From contig CAZIDZ010000019.1 of the NCBI GenBank assembly GCA_964538455.1, positions 1 to 52,791 on the forward strand: a stretch of DNA of 52,791 nt, given 5' to 3'. Below the pieces are notes generated by a model. The model saw only the letters and a list, made by a program, of their open reading frames with translations, searched no databases and was not told the DNA's origin. Of the stretch, positions 34,906 to 42,770 are shown piece by piece. Source of the stretch: JAZDLX01 sp964538455 (GTDB lineage: Bacteria > Electryoneota > Electryoneia > Electryoneales > Electryoneaceae). Numbering within the stretch: position 1 is the stretch's first letter; every line of letters starts with the position of its first letter. The position numbers and the translations under genes are program-made.

Positions 34906-35969
34906 CGGACGTCCACCGCCACATCCGGGGTCGGCGGCAGGAAATTCGCCGGAGCTTTCCATTTCTGAATCCCGTCCAGAACTAGCGTGTTCCGGAAGAA
35001 CGCCTGCATCGAGAAATTCTCCTTGAACGCCGCGAGCCCCCAGGTGACCTTGTTGCCGGGTTCGGTGCTGATTCCGAAATCATACCAGGTGAATCCGCGT
35101 TCGAGCGCGTGGATGATGCTGTCGTGCACCAGCAGCGGCGAGGGGCGCAGGTGCTGCGCGTCGTCGCGGTGCGCGATGTAAAACTCGAGCATCACCTTCT
35201 CGTTGCAGATGAAGTTGAGGATTCCCGCAATCGGTTCGCCGTCGTAGTAGGCCATCGACATCTCGAGCTGCTTCGAGGCGAGCGTGGCGAGTTTTTCGAG
35301 CTCGTCGCGGGTGTGCGTGGGCGTGACGCCCAGCTTTTTCCGGTTCTCGAAGAGGATGTCGTAGTACTGGTCGAGCGTCTCACCCTCGAGGGGGAGGTTG
35401 TGGCGGATGTCGACCCCCTCACGCTGGGCCTTGCGGATCGCCGTGCGCGTTTTCGCGTCGTACAGCGCGATCACCTGCCGTTCGCTGCGCGGAAGCAGGC
35501 GGAGGTCCACCGCTTGGGTCAGGTCCTGCCGCAGGTACTTGAACCCGGCGCGGCGCATCGCGAACTCGACCGTGTCCGACTCCTTGCGGTGGTAGAGCAG
35601 GGGTGGTGGAGTGCAGCGAAGGCGCTCGATCCCCTCGTCCTTGGCGACGTCAATCAGGTCGGTAAGCAGACGGTGGACGTTAATCAGGCTGATGTCATCA
35701 CGGATCAGCAGTCCGCCGTAACTCGCGCCGGGGTGGCTGGTCCAGCTCTTCTTGCCGTCCTCATCCCGGTATGCGCCCGGCCACGCTGCGACGATGTGTC
35801 CCTTGCGGCGAAAAATCAGGTGGCGGTGCTGGAAACGGTTCTTCGGGTGATAGTCGAAGAACCGCTGCATCGCGAAGATGGTCCCCTGGACCGCGCGGCG
35901 GATGAACCGCTCCCAATCCGCGCGATCGGTCTCCTTGTAGAACTCGACGTCGAAGTGCATGGTTGTCAT
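34902..35969 (-). CDS. FemAB-like GNAT-fold acyl/aminoacyl transferase
   Basis: A 355-residue protein of the FemAB/peptidoglycan-bridge GNAT group. It contains the ASYGGLLIRDD block, the TRTAIRKAQREGVDIR helix preceding the second GNAT half, and the C-terminal WYDFGISTEPGNKVTWGLAAFKENF signature. In polysaccharide clusters such proteins are thought to modify sugars or peptide bridges. It is translationally coupled to the GT-C gene (GTGA). Start ATG 35969 or 35960; neither has a ribosome site. A GGCCCGGG palindrome lies 16 bases upstream. Confidence 0.82.
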   Translation of the reverse strand: MTTMHFDVEFYKETDRADWERFIRRAVQGTIFAMQRFFDYHPKNRFQHRHLIFRRKGHIVAAWPGAYRDEDGKKSWTSHPGASYGGLLIRDDISLINVHRLLTDLIDVAKDEGIERLRCTPPPLLYHRKESDTVEFAMRRAGFKYLRQDLTQAVDLRLLPRSERQVIALYDAKTRTAIRKAQREGVDIRHNLPLEGETLDQYYDILFENRKKLGVTPTHTRDELEKLATLASKQLEMSMAYYDGEPIAGILNFICNEKVMLEFYIAHRDDAQHLRPSPLLVHDSIIHALERGFTWYDFGISTEPGNKVTWGLAAFKENFSMQAFFRNTLVLDGIQKWKAPANFLPPTPDVAVDVR

Positions 35970-36326
35970 GTGTTTGTGAGTGAACGGGTGGCCCGGGATG
36001 TGAACCGAAGGTCCATTTCCCGGGTCTCATAAAGTTGTTTTTTTCAGCATGATATAAAGCAGTGATCGGGGAGAAAGTAATAGAATCCGCCGCTGAAAGC
36101 GAGGAGCTGGATTGAATAGCGATCAGTGTTTGGAAGCCACCAGTGTGAAGTATTTCCGTTGAACACAACATTCCACGAAAAGGACTTAGAATCTCTTTGA
36201 AATATTGAGTATCTTTTCAACTGGAATTAGTTTATTTGTGAAACACCTATTTTCTAATAATCGAATTTGCTACAGTAGTCTATTTCAAGTTCTGATTATG
36301 ATACTTTTTGTCAGTCGAGGTCAGTG
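35970..36326. other. Interval with palindrome and start of the AT-rich module
   Basis: No gene is seen in these 357 bases. The left part holds the palindromic repeat at 35985-36036. Beyond it the base composition falls abruptly to AT-rich and stays so to about 40.46 kb. The last part contains the leader of the LVIVD gene. Confidence 0.55.
35985..36036. repeat. GGCCCGGG palindromic repeat, copy 1
   Basis: CGGGTGGCCCGGGA (35985-35998) and TCCCGGGTCTCATAAAGTT (36018-36036) form a 7-bp stem around a 19-base loop. The first 14 bases are identical to 40460-40473, and the last 19 differ at two places from 40480-40498. It marks the left edge of the AT-rich module. Confidence 0.7.
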
Positions 36327-38510
36327 ATGAAAAAATGTGCAATTGTATTTCTCCTCTCCGTCTTTCCAACCATCGTTGGATTTGCTCAGTCAAATTCAAA
36401 CAACGTCACGTATCTTGGCAGCCTCTACTATGATTGGGCTACGGCATATGATGTAGCGGCACAGGACAGTATCGCCTATGTAGCATGCGGATCTGCAGGA
36501 TTGATTACCGTTAATTTAACGAAACCTGCTCATCCTTATGATTTAGGTCAATGCAAGATTCCCGGTAGTGCAAACTCAATCGTTCTGTCCGATCATTTAG
36601 CTTTTATCACAGCGGGATCTTCGGGTCTGCGGGTATTGGACGTCAGTGATCCGAAAACACCGTTTGAAGTCGGAGCTTTTGAAGTGAACGTGAACAGTGC
36701 AATAGATATCGCAATTCATGGATCCTATGCATACTTGATTGATCGCGATCAAGGCCTGGTCTTGCTAGACATTACCGTACCAAAAGAACCTATTGAAACG
36801 TCAAGAATACAAACCCCGAATGGTGCAAGAAGAATCGCTCTGAAGGACACGCTAGCTTATGTCATTGATGGTGCGGGCGACTTGCGAATTCTCTCCGTCA
36901 ATGATCCTGCCCATCCCTTCGAAATTGGCCACTATACCATCTCAACTACGATGTATTTTTGGTATTTCACCAGCGTGATAATCGAAGATAACATCGCCTA
37001 TTTGACAGAAGGAGATGGACTGTTTGTGATGGATGTTTTCAACCCTGCCAATCCCCGGAAAATCGGATCGCTTCATCTGGATGCTCCCGTTGCATTAGGG
37101 ATAGTAAAACTTGCTGACACCGTTTTCGTTGCAAGCCCCGGAGCGACTTTTGGACATGGAGATGGACCATTTAACCAGATAACACCCATTGATATCTCGG
37201 ATCCATCTGCACCCACGATAATTGAGGTACCCAGTTTTTATGGGAAAGACGCTCGTTCGATTTGCATGAAGGACAGTTCACTGATTATTGCGAGCGGAAG
37301 TGAAGGTCTCAGGATCGTAAACAGATCAATTCCGATTGGGGGCAGATATAGTAAATCGTATAAGAATCCCGCTTGGGGACCGCAGGTACTTTCAATTCAG
37401 CAAAATATGGTGGCAGCGGGGTCAGGCAGTGCAGGACTTCATCTTGTGGATGTGTCAGACCCTTATCAGCCTGTTGAATTAGCTTCATTTCAAGGAAATG
37501 TCAGCGGAGTTGCGTTGAAGGGTAACTACTTATTCTCGACATTTCAGGGTAGCGAGCTGCAAATTTTTGAGATCAGCAGCGAGAACGAGCTCAATCCTGT
37601 AAGTTCGGTTCCGTTCGCAAGCGCTGTAGGAGGAATAACAATAGTCGATACAGTTGCCTATATCGGCAGATCCATGGGCGTTTCAACCGTGGACATCGCT
37701 GATCCCACATCACCAGTATTAATGCACTCTGAGGACTACGAGGATGTGTCAGCACCTGCAATCGAGAGAAATATCGCATGCGTTTGTTACAATCCAGGGA
37801 TACGAATTATCGATATATCGGATCCGCAAAATCCTGTCGAAGTAGGGGAATGGACGGAAGAATATATTCGGACATGGAAGCCAAAATTAGCACTGAAGAA
37901 AGGAGTGCTCTATATCCCGAATGCGGAGGAGGGTGTCATCGTTTTGGATATTTCAGATCCCGGTGCACCCATGAAAATCGGGAATATTCAAACTTCTGGT
38001 GTAGCGATAGATGTGTCTGTCGCAGGAGATTTTCTCTTTATTGCAGACCAGTCTGGAGGGATAAGAGTTTTCAATATATCCAATCCCCTATACCCAATAG
38101 AAGTTGGTTTTACAAAGGAAGGGGGTAATGCAATAAGGGTAGCTGTCTCGGACCAAAAAATCATCGCAAATATGGGATGGAATCTTCGGGTTTATGATGC
38201 AAGTCGTGCATTGAGTGTTTCGATACCAACAGAAGGTAAACCTACTCACTTTCAAATAGTCTCTGCCTATCCTAATCCATTTAACAGCCAACAGACTATT
38301 CTTCTGACTGTCTTACGTGATGAGCTTCTGGACATACTGATCGTCAACAGTCTTGGGCGCCGAGTCTATGATTCCGGTGCTCAACGCATGTCAAGAGGAT
38401 TTCACAAATTCCTGTTTGATGGGTTAGAAATGGCAAGTGGAACTTATTTCATTCAAGTCCGATCATCCGATGGATCACACGCTGAACGCAGAGTGGTCCT
38501 GATTCGGTAA
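36327..38510 (+). CDS. Secreted LVIVD-repeat beta-propeller with T9SS sorting tail
   Basis: A 727-residue secreted protein. A signal peptide (MKKCAIVFLLSVFPTIVGFAQ) precedes about a dozen repeats of the LVIVD type, each ending in VxDVSDPxxPxEVG-like text (RVLDVSDPKTPFEVG, HLVDVSDPYQPVELA, RIIDISDPQNPVEVG). The last ~85 residues form a C-terminal sorting domain with SAYPNPFN and ending ERRVVLIR, as used for type IX secretion. It is likely displayed on the cell surface; its ligand is unknown. Base composition is visibly more AT-rich than in flanking genes. ATG 36327 is used, with GAGG upstream; a GTG at 36324 adjoins it. Confidence 0.88.
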   Translation: MKKCAIVFLLSVFPTIVGFAQSNSNNVTYLGSLYYDWATAYDVAAQDSIAYVACGSAGLITVNLTKPAHPYDLGQCKIPGSANSIVLSDHLAFITAGSSGLRVLDVSDPKTPFEVGAFEVNVNSAIDIAIHGSYAYLIDRDQGLVLLDITVPKEPIETSRIQTPNGARRIALKDTLAYVIDGAGDLRILSVNDPAHPFEIGHYTISTTMYFWYFTSVIIEDNIAYLTEGDGLFVMDVFNPANPRKIGSLHLDAPVALGIVKLADTVFVASPGATFGHGDGPFNQITPIDISDPSAPTIIEVPSFYGKDARSICMKDSSLIIASGSEGLRIVNRSIPIGGRYSKSYKNPAWGPQVLSIQQNMVAAGSGSAGLHLVDVSDPYQPVELASFQGNVSGVALKGNYLFSTFQGSELQIFEISSENELNPVSSVPFASAVGGITIVDTVAYIGRSMGVSTVDIADPTSPVLMHSEDYEDVSAPAIERNIACVCYNPGIRIIDISDPQNPVEVGEWTEEYIRTWKPKLALKKGVLYIPNAEEGVIVLDISDPGAPMKIGNIQTSGVAIDVSVAGDFLFIADQSGGIRVFNISNPLYPIEVGFTKEGGNAIRVAVSDQKIIANMGWNLRVYDASRALSVSIPTEGKPTHFQIVSAYPNPFNSQQTILLTVLRDELLDILIVNSLGRRVYDSGAQRMSRGFHKFLFDGLEMASGTYFIQVRSSDGSHAERRVVLIR

Positions 38511-38614
38511 TCGATCGATTGCTGACTCCATTTGTACGTATTTGTTAGGAGAGAGGAGAACTGACAAGTATCGGAACCGAGTGGTGAATAGTGGTATCGC
38601 ATTCTCTTCAACGC

Positions 38615-38728
38615 TCTCCCGAATTTGCACGGCTCCGACAACGGGCATTCGTCGCAGCCCGGATTTTTCGGTGTACAGAGGTGGTGGCCCAAAACGTCGA
38701 GCAGGCCGTGGAAGCAGTTCAGTGGCGT
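38615..38728 (-). pseudogene. Fragment A of an nth-like gene 3' end
   Basis: Read on the minus strand it gives LNCFHGLLDVLGHHLCTPKN followed by PGCDECPLSEPCKFG, matching the C-terminus of the endonuclease III-like protein at 40.6 kb (LNHFHGLLDLLGHRLCTPKN...). The 4Fe-4S Cys spacing C-x6-C-x2-C-x5-C is kept. By my count about 69 of 87 aligned bases match. No start or upstream domain is present and the frame runs on without the original stop. It lies 104 bases after the LVIVD gene, antisense to it, and ends against a palindrome. Confidence 0.8.
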
Positions 38729-38752
38729 AGCCCGGTGTTGTCAACGCCGGGG
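38729..38752. repeat. GCCCGG palindromic repeat, copy 2 (divergent)
   Basis: TAGCCCGGTGTTG then TCAACGCCGGGGG can fold into a stem of about 8 bp with one wobble. It shares TAGCCCGG with the copy at 48246 and occupies the same place relative to fragment A as copy 3 does to fragment B. It is also only 20 bases before the next gene. Membership in the repeat family is tentative. Confidence 0.45.
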
Positions 38753-38772
38753 GAATACTGATAGCCGGGAGT

Positions 38773-40350
38773 ATGGAAGTGAAGAAAATCTATCGATACA
38801 TCGTTCCAATTTTCGTCCTACTGTTTTCTGGGATCCTTGGATGCAGCAAGTTGGGTCTGCAACCTTCGTCAGACGATGAAGCACCTGTTATTGATTCATT
38901 GAACTCAGACATTTACCGTGTCCATCCGTTACAGATCGTCCATCTTCAATGTTCGGCAAGAGATGATCAAAGCAAATCATTGCGATACCAATGGTCAGTA
39001 AGCGATGGTGAATTTCTCGACAATTCCGACAACAAAGCATCTGCTGTTTGGCAGGCACCGGGTCACGAAACGAATGTTACAGTAAAAGTTCTGGTATCAG
39101 ACGGTGATAATTTCAACGAGAAGGGAACGATTCTCTATGTCAGATTTGCGTATAACAACAGTTCACCTCGAATTGAAAGTTTTACCTTTTCGTCGGATTC
39201 CATCGGCGTTTCGGATTCACTTCGATTGGAATGCTTTGCGGTAGACCCGGACAGTGACGCATTGATTTATCATTGGACTACGGAAGCCGGTAATTTTACC
39301 TCACCTGATACTCTTCCTGTTGTGGGGTGGCATCCTCCCGATACCGTGGGAACCTACCAGATTCGGTTAAGTGTATCGGATGGAACGGTAGCTACGGAAC
39401 ATACCCATCAGGCGAAAGTCAGTGGATATATCGGGAATACACCGCCTGAAGTGCCTCAACTGATTTATCCGGGCGATGGCGCTGTTGATATTGGAGAATC
39501 GACCGAACTTCGATGGAGTTGTTCCGATGTGGATGAAGATCCATCTTCCTCAACTGGTGATGTCTTAACCTATAACATCTATCTCGACACAGAATCGGGG
39601 ACTACATTCTATCGCTACGTTGAGGATGCGACACGACTCCAGATCGACGGACTTCTTCCGAATACAACCTACAAGTGGATGGTAATCGCGCGGGACATAG
39701 TAGGATGCACAACAAGTAGCCATGTCGCAAGATTTACTGTCGGTGCACCGCGAATCGAACGATTAAAACAGATATTCCCACTTGTCGTCGGGAACACTTG
39801 GACATTTGACAAGATCACGATTACCGAATCGAGTCCACCGTTGACCAGGGATACAACCTATTCGCAAACGACAGTTACTGTTACGGAATCGACCCTCGGA
39901 ATGCTTCCAGATCCGGATCAACCTGCCTATCACGTTGTTGGACCGCCGCTCGTCAGCAGTTGGTACGCCTATTCGGATAGTGGTATGGTCATGCTGAACA
40001 ATGATAAATGGGTTCTCTACTATCCCACGTATCACTATCCACTGCCGGCAGGAACGACAATCAGTTACTTCAACGATGGTTATCTGTCAAACTATAAACG
40101 GGTGGTGGACAATTCGGCAGAGATCGAGGTGATTGGAAACACCTATTCAGATTGCTATCAATATGTGGAGGGCTCAAGCTCAACCAGTCCCATGGCAAAC
40201 AATAGCGGCTATGCAGTTACGGTATACTTGGTACCAGGTAAAGGATTAGTGCGGCAAGTTCTGTATAGTAGCCAATCAAGTTATTATGGCTACACTGATG
40301 AAAAATCAACATGGGATTTGCGGGATTCGTCAGTGCAGGTACCGGAATAG
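38773..40350 (+). CDS. PKD/fibronectin III-type lipoprotein of unknown function
   Basis: A 525-residue lipoprotein (lipobox GILGC, Cys24). Two PKD-like domains (residues ~40-125 and ~130-220, with RYQWSVSDGEF and IYHWTTEAGNF) and a fibronectin-III-like domain (~225-320, TYNIYLDTESG...TTYKWMVIARD) precede a ~190-residue C-terminal domain (FPLVVGNTWTFDKI...) of a kind seen in secreted FCB proteins. It is probably surface-exposed. Codon use is AT-rich like the LVIVD gene. GGGAG stands before the ATG; a GTG six bases later is an alternative. Confidence 0.8.
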   Translation: MEVKKIYRYIVPIFVLLFSGILGCSKLGLQPSSDDEAPVIDSLNSDIYRVHPLQIVHLQCSARDDQSKSLRYQWSVSDGEFLDNSDNKASAVWQAPGHETNVTVKVLVSDGDNFNEKGTILYVRFAYNNSSPRIESFTFSSDSIGVSDSLRLECFAVDPDSDALIYHWTTEAGNFTSPDTLPVVGWHPPDTVGTYQIRLSVSDGTVATEHTHQAKVSGYIGNTPPEVPQLIYPGDGAVDIGESTELRWSCSDVDEDPSSSTGDVLTYNIYLDTESGTTFYRYVEDATRLQIDGLLPNTTYKWMVIARDIVGCTTSSHVARFTVGAPRIERLKQIFPLVVGNTWTFDKITITESSPPLTRDTTYSQTTVTVTESTLGMLPDPDQPAYHVVGPPLVSSWYAYSDSGMVMLNNDKWVLYYPTYHYPLPAGTTISYFNDGYLSNYKRVVDNSAEIEVIGNTYSDCYQYVEGSSSTSPMANNSGYAVTVYLVPGKGLVRQVLYSSQSSYYGYTDEKSTWDLRDSSVQVPE

Positions 40351-40377
40351 GATAGGTCTCAATTCAGGGAAAGAGAA

Positions 40378-40460
40378 TTATCCCTTTTGGACAAATTTGC
40401 AGTCACCTTGGAGTGGACATTCACTGCAGCCAGGATTCTTCGGTGTGCAGAGGCGGTGGC
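40378..40460 (-). pseudogene. Fragment B of an nth-like gene 3' end
   Basis: On the minus strand it reads RHRLCTPKNPGCSECPLQGD, then CKFVQKG and a TAA stop at 40378-40380. It equals the last ~26 residues of the intact nth-like gene with all four cluster cysteines. By my count 40 of 45 aligned bases match the intact gene, the last 28 without a mismatch. The upstream coding part is replaced by palindrome copy 3 exactly at GGTGGC. It lies 28 bases after the PKD lipoprotein gene. Confidence 0.82.
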
Positions 40461-40498
40461 GGGTGGCCCGGGACTTTAGTCCCGGGTTTCATATAGTT
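40460..40498. repeat. GGCCCGGG palindromic repeat, copy 3
   Basis: CCCGGGACT-TT-AGTCCCGGG is a perfect 9-bp stem, followed by TTTCATATAGTT. It forms a direct repeat with copy 1 at 35985-36036 and marks the right edge of the AT-rich module. It abuts fragment B without intervening bases. Confidence 0.8.
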
Positions 40499-40574
40499 TC
40501 CGCCGTCTTTTCCGAAATCCAATCCCGACGGTCTGGGCTGGCCGCCTTGCCGCGATTTGGCCGGGGAACACGAG

Positions 40575-41271
40575 TCAAACGGTTTTTTTCCCATACCTAC
40601 ATATTCCGACCAGCGGGCATTCACCACATCCGGGATTCTTCGGTGTGCAGAGGCGGTGGCCGAGCAGGTCGAGCAGGCCGTGGAAATGGTTCAGCAGCAT
40701 TGTGTCGCGGGGCAGCTCGCGCATGATCTGCTTTTGGATTTCACTGTACGTGGGCTTCTTCCGTTTGCCGAACACACGCATCGCGATGCGGATCGTGTAG
40801 GCGTCCACGGTCATCCACGGCCGCCCGAGGGCGTAGCAGGCGATCGCGTCGGCCGTCTCTTCGCCAACCCCCCAGATGGTCAGCAACTCGTCGCGGACCT
40901 CGTCGTCGGACAGCTTTTCCACCTCGCCGCTGTCCACGCGCCGCACCCACCACTTTGCCAACTCGCGCAGCTTCCGCGTTTTCGTGTTGTAGTACCGGCT
41001 GGGGCGGATCGCCTCGCCCAATTTCCCGGCGTCCGCTTTGAGCACCGAAGCGGCGGTCGTCCAACCGTGCCGCTCGAGGTTGGTGAGTGCCTGGACGACG
41101 TTTTTCCACGAGGTGTTCTGGGTGAGGATGGCTCCGGCGGCGACCTCCCAGGAGTCTCTGCCGGGCCACCAGTAGGGATCGCCCCAGGCATTCCAGAGAG
41201 CGTTAAAAAGTCTACCCCAGGGGCCGTCTCCCGCGGGAGAAAACCGTGAGGCGGGGCCTGTGCCGGGAGGG
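40575..41271 (-). CDS. Endonuclease III-like HhH-GPD DNA glycosylase (5' end in gap)
   Basis: An HhH-GPD base-excision repair enzyme with its N-terminus lost in the scaffold gap at 41272. The visible frame starts before NALWNAWGDPYWWPG and continues through AAGAILTQNTSWKNV, the HhH motif IWGVGEETADAI, the catalytic Asp in TVDAYT, and the 4Fe-4S motif CTPKNPGCGECPLVGIC. The Lys of bifunctional Nth (GRKTAN) is Glu here (GEETAD), as in MagIII-type glycosylases, so a monofunctional glycosylase acting on alkylated bases is likely. No start codon precedes 41045 in this frame, supporting a start inside the gap. Fragments A and B are copies of its 3' end. Confidence 0.85.
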
Positions 41272-41371
41272 NNNNNNNNNNNNNNNNNNNNNNNNNNNNN
41301 NNNNNNNNNNNNNNNNNNNNNNNNNNNNNNNNNNNNNNNNNNNNNNNNNNNNNNNNNNNNNNNNNNNNNNN
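41272..41371. other. Assembly gap (100 N)
   Basis: A 100-N placeholder. It truncates the nth-like gene at its 5' end and the DUF5668-like gene at its 3' end. The true distance between them is unknown. Confidence 0.98.
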
Positions 41372-41841
41372 GCCACCAGCCAGATGCCGAGCGCGAGCAT
41401 CCCGAGTGGCCACCAGTCCGAGATGTCCCTCATCACGCGCCAGCGGATGTAATGCTCCTCGACGAGAGCGAAGAAGCCGCCGATGATCAGCAGGATGATC
41501 GCCGCCCTCAGGTGGCCCTCGTACTTGCGATCGAACAGCCAGCTGACAAGGAACGCCCCACCGACCGCCAAAATCAGCAACGGCCAGGACTCGCGGACGT
41601 AATAGCCCGGGATCGAGCCCTGGTCGGCGAGGAAGACGAGGCCGAGCAAAACCAGGAGCGTGCCGACGAAAATGGGGTGGGTGTTTTTTTCCACGTAGGC
41701 TCGAACAAGGAACGCGGCGCCGATCACGACCAGGAACCACGGCCAGGTGACTTCGAGAACCTCCAATTGGTCAAGCAGCATCAGCGCACCGAGGACAATC
41801 AACGCTGTGCCAATGAAAACGGGGCGGCGTGGGGAATTCAT
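41372..41841 (-). CDS. DUF5668/LiaF-like membrane protein (3' end in gap)
   Basis: The first ~156 residues of a polytopic protein with pairs of short hydrophobic hairpins (RPVFIGTALIVLGALMLLDQL, HPIFVGTLLVLLGLVFLADQG, WPLLILAVGGAFLVSWLFD, WWPLGMLALGIWLV). This is the LiaF-type transmembrane (DUF5668) pattern, usually found beside PspC genes. The start overlaps the upstream PspC stop as ATGA, so translation is coupled. The C-terminal part, where LiaF proteins have a soluble domain, is lost in the gap. Confidence 0.78.
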
Positions 41842-42524
41842 GCCGTTTCCTCCTCTGCGAGCACCAATCCCAGGAACAGATAAACAACGATCACGAGTCC
41901 CGCGCTGAAGATCGTGGCGAGCGCGAAGATCAGGCGAACGAGGGTTGAATCGACGTTCATGTGTTTCGCGATACCGCCGCAGACGCCGAACAGCACCCGG
42001 TCTTTCGCACTGCGGCGAAGCGGACGGCGAGGCTGTTCCCCGCCCGTTTCCGCCTCATCAGCGGGCGCCTCAGCTCCTTCGGCGACCTCAGCCTCAGGCT
42101 TTTCCGTTTGACCTTCGTCGGCAGCGTGGATTGCTGCGGGACGAATCAGCAGCGCGATGCCGAGCGCAACCAGAGCGATTGGACCGATCCATCCCCACGG
42201 AAGGATGAGCATATGGTTGATCCCGAACCGCCCACTCAGCCAGATCAATGCGGCGACGATCAGCACGATGCCGATCACTTTTGCCCCGTCCATGCTGCGG
42301 GTTTTTCGGTCCGAATCCGCGATCTCTTCGGGGGATTCCGGAATCAGGATCCATGCGATCAGGTAGGCGAGGACGCCGGTGCCGCCAAGCAGGACAGTCG
42401 CCAGCCAGATGATCCGGACGATCACCGGATCTACACTCAGGTACCCTCCCAATCCGCCGCAGACACCGCCGATCACCCGGTCCTTCCGTGAACGGTAGAG
42501 CCGTTTACGAATCCCTTCATTCAT
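41838..42524 (-). CDS. Double PspC-domain membrane protein
   Basis: A 228-residue protein with a PspC domain at each end. The first is at residues ~8-65 (KRLYRSRKDRVIGGVCGGLGGYLSVDP) and the second at ~165-225 (RRSAKDRVLFGVCGGIAKHMNVDSTLVR). They are separated by two hydrophobic helices and an acidic Glu/Ala-rich linker. PspC domains take part in envelope-stress (phage-shock-like) sensing. GGAGG precedes the ATG. It overlaps the preceding small PspC gene by eight bases and the following gene by four. Confidence 0.88.
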   Translation of the reverse strand: MNEGIRKRLYRSRKDRVIGGVCGGLGGYLSVDPVIVRIIWLATVLLGGTGVLAYLIAWILIPESPEEIADSDRKTRSMDGAKVIGIVLIVAALIWLSGRFGINHMLILPWGWIGPIALVALGIALLIRPAAIHAADEGQTEKPEAEVAEGAEAPADEAETGGEQPRRPLRRSAKDRVLFGVCGGIAKHMNVDSTLVRLIFALATIFSAGLVIVVYLFLGLVLAEEETA

Positions 42525-42741
42525 TTTGAGTGTCCTCCGGGACAATCACCAGTGGCTCCGATGGGATCACAAGCCAACAGATCAGGTACGCAAGAATACC
42601 CGTTCCGAAGCCCAGGATCAGAACCAGCCAGATGACTCGAAGCACAACCGGATCGACGTCGAAATATTCTCCCATGCCGCCGCAAATCCCGGCAATCACC
42701 CGATTATCGCGACTGCGGTACAAACGCTTCGATGCGTCCAT
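42517..42741 (-). CDS. Small PspC-domain protein
   Basis: A 74-residue protein that is a single PspC domain (KRLYRSRDNRVIAGICGGMGEYFDVDP) with one or two membrane helices and an acidic tail. AAGGAGG lies upstream of ATG 42741. It is first in the coupled set small PspC, double PspC, DUF5668-like, suggesting an envelope-stress unit. It begins 29 bases after the end of the amidase gene on the same strand, so transcription from the birA-coaX-amidase run may continue into it. Confidence 0.9.
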   Translation of the reverse strand: MDASKRLYRSRDNRVIAGICGGMGEYFDVDPVVLRVIWLVLILGFGTGILAYLICWLVIPSEPLVIVPEDTQNE

Positions 42742-42770
42742 GGCCGCCCCTCCTTGTTCCTCCGGGAAGT

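Noticed and set aside
38453..38692. Fragment A as a functional small iron-sulfur protein gene
   Set aside because: The frame includes the four-cysteine motif but has no ribosome site. It runs on past the homologous end into the antisense of the LVIVD gene, which fits a fragment better than a gene.
36037..40498. Integron cassette array
   Set aside because: The palindromes lack recognisable attC core sites (GTTRRRY-type ends), there is no integron integrase in the window, and the recurrent element is a piece of a repair gene.
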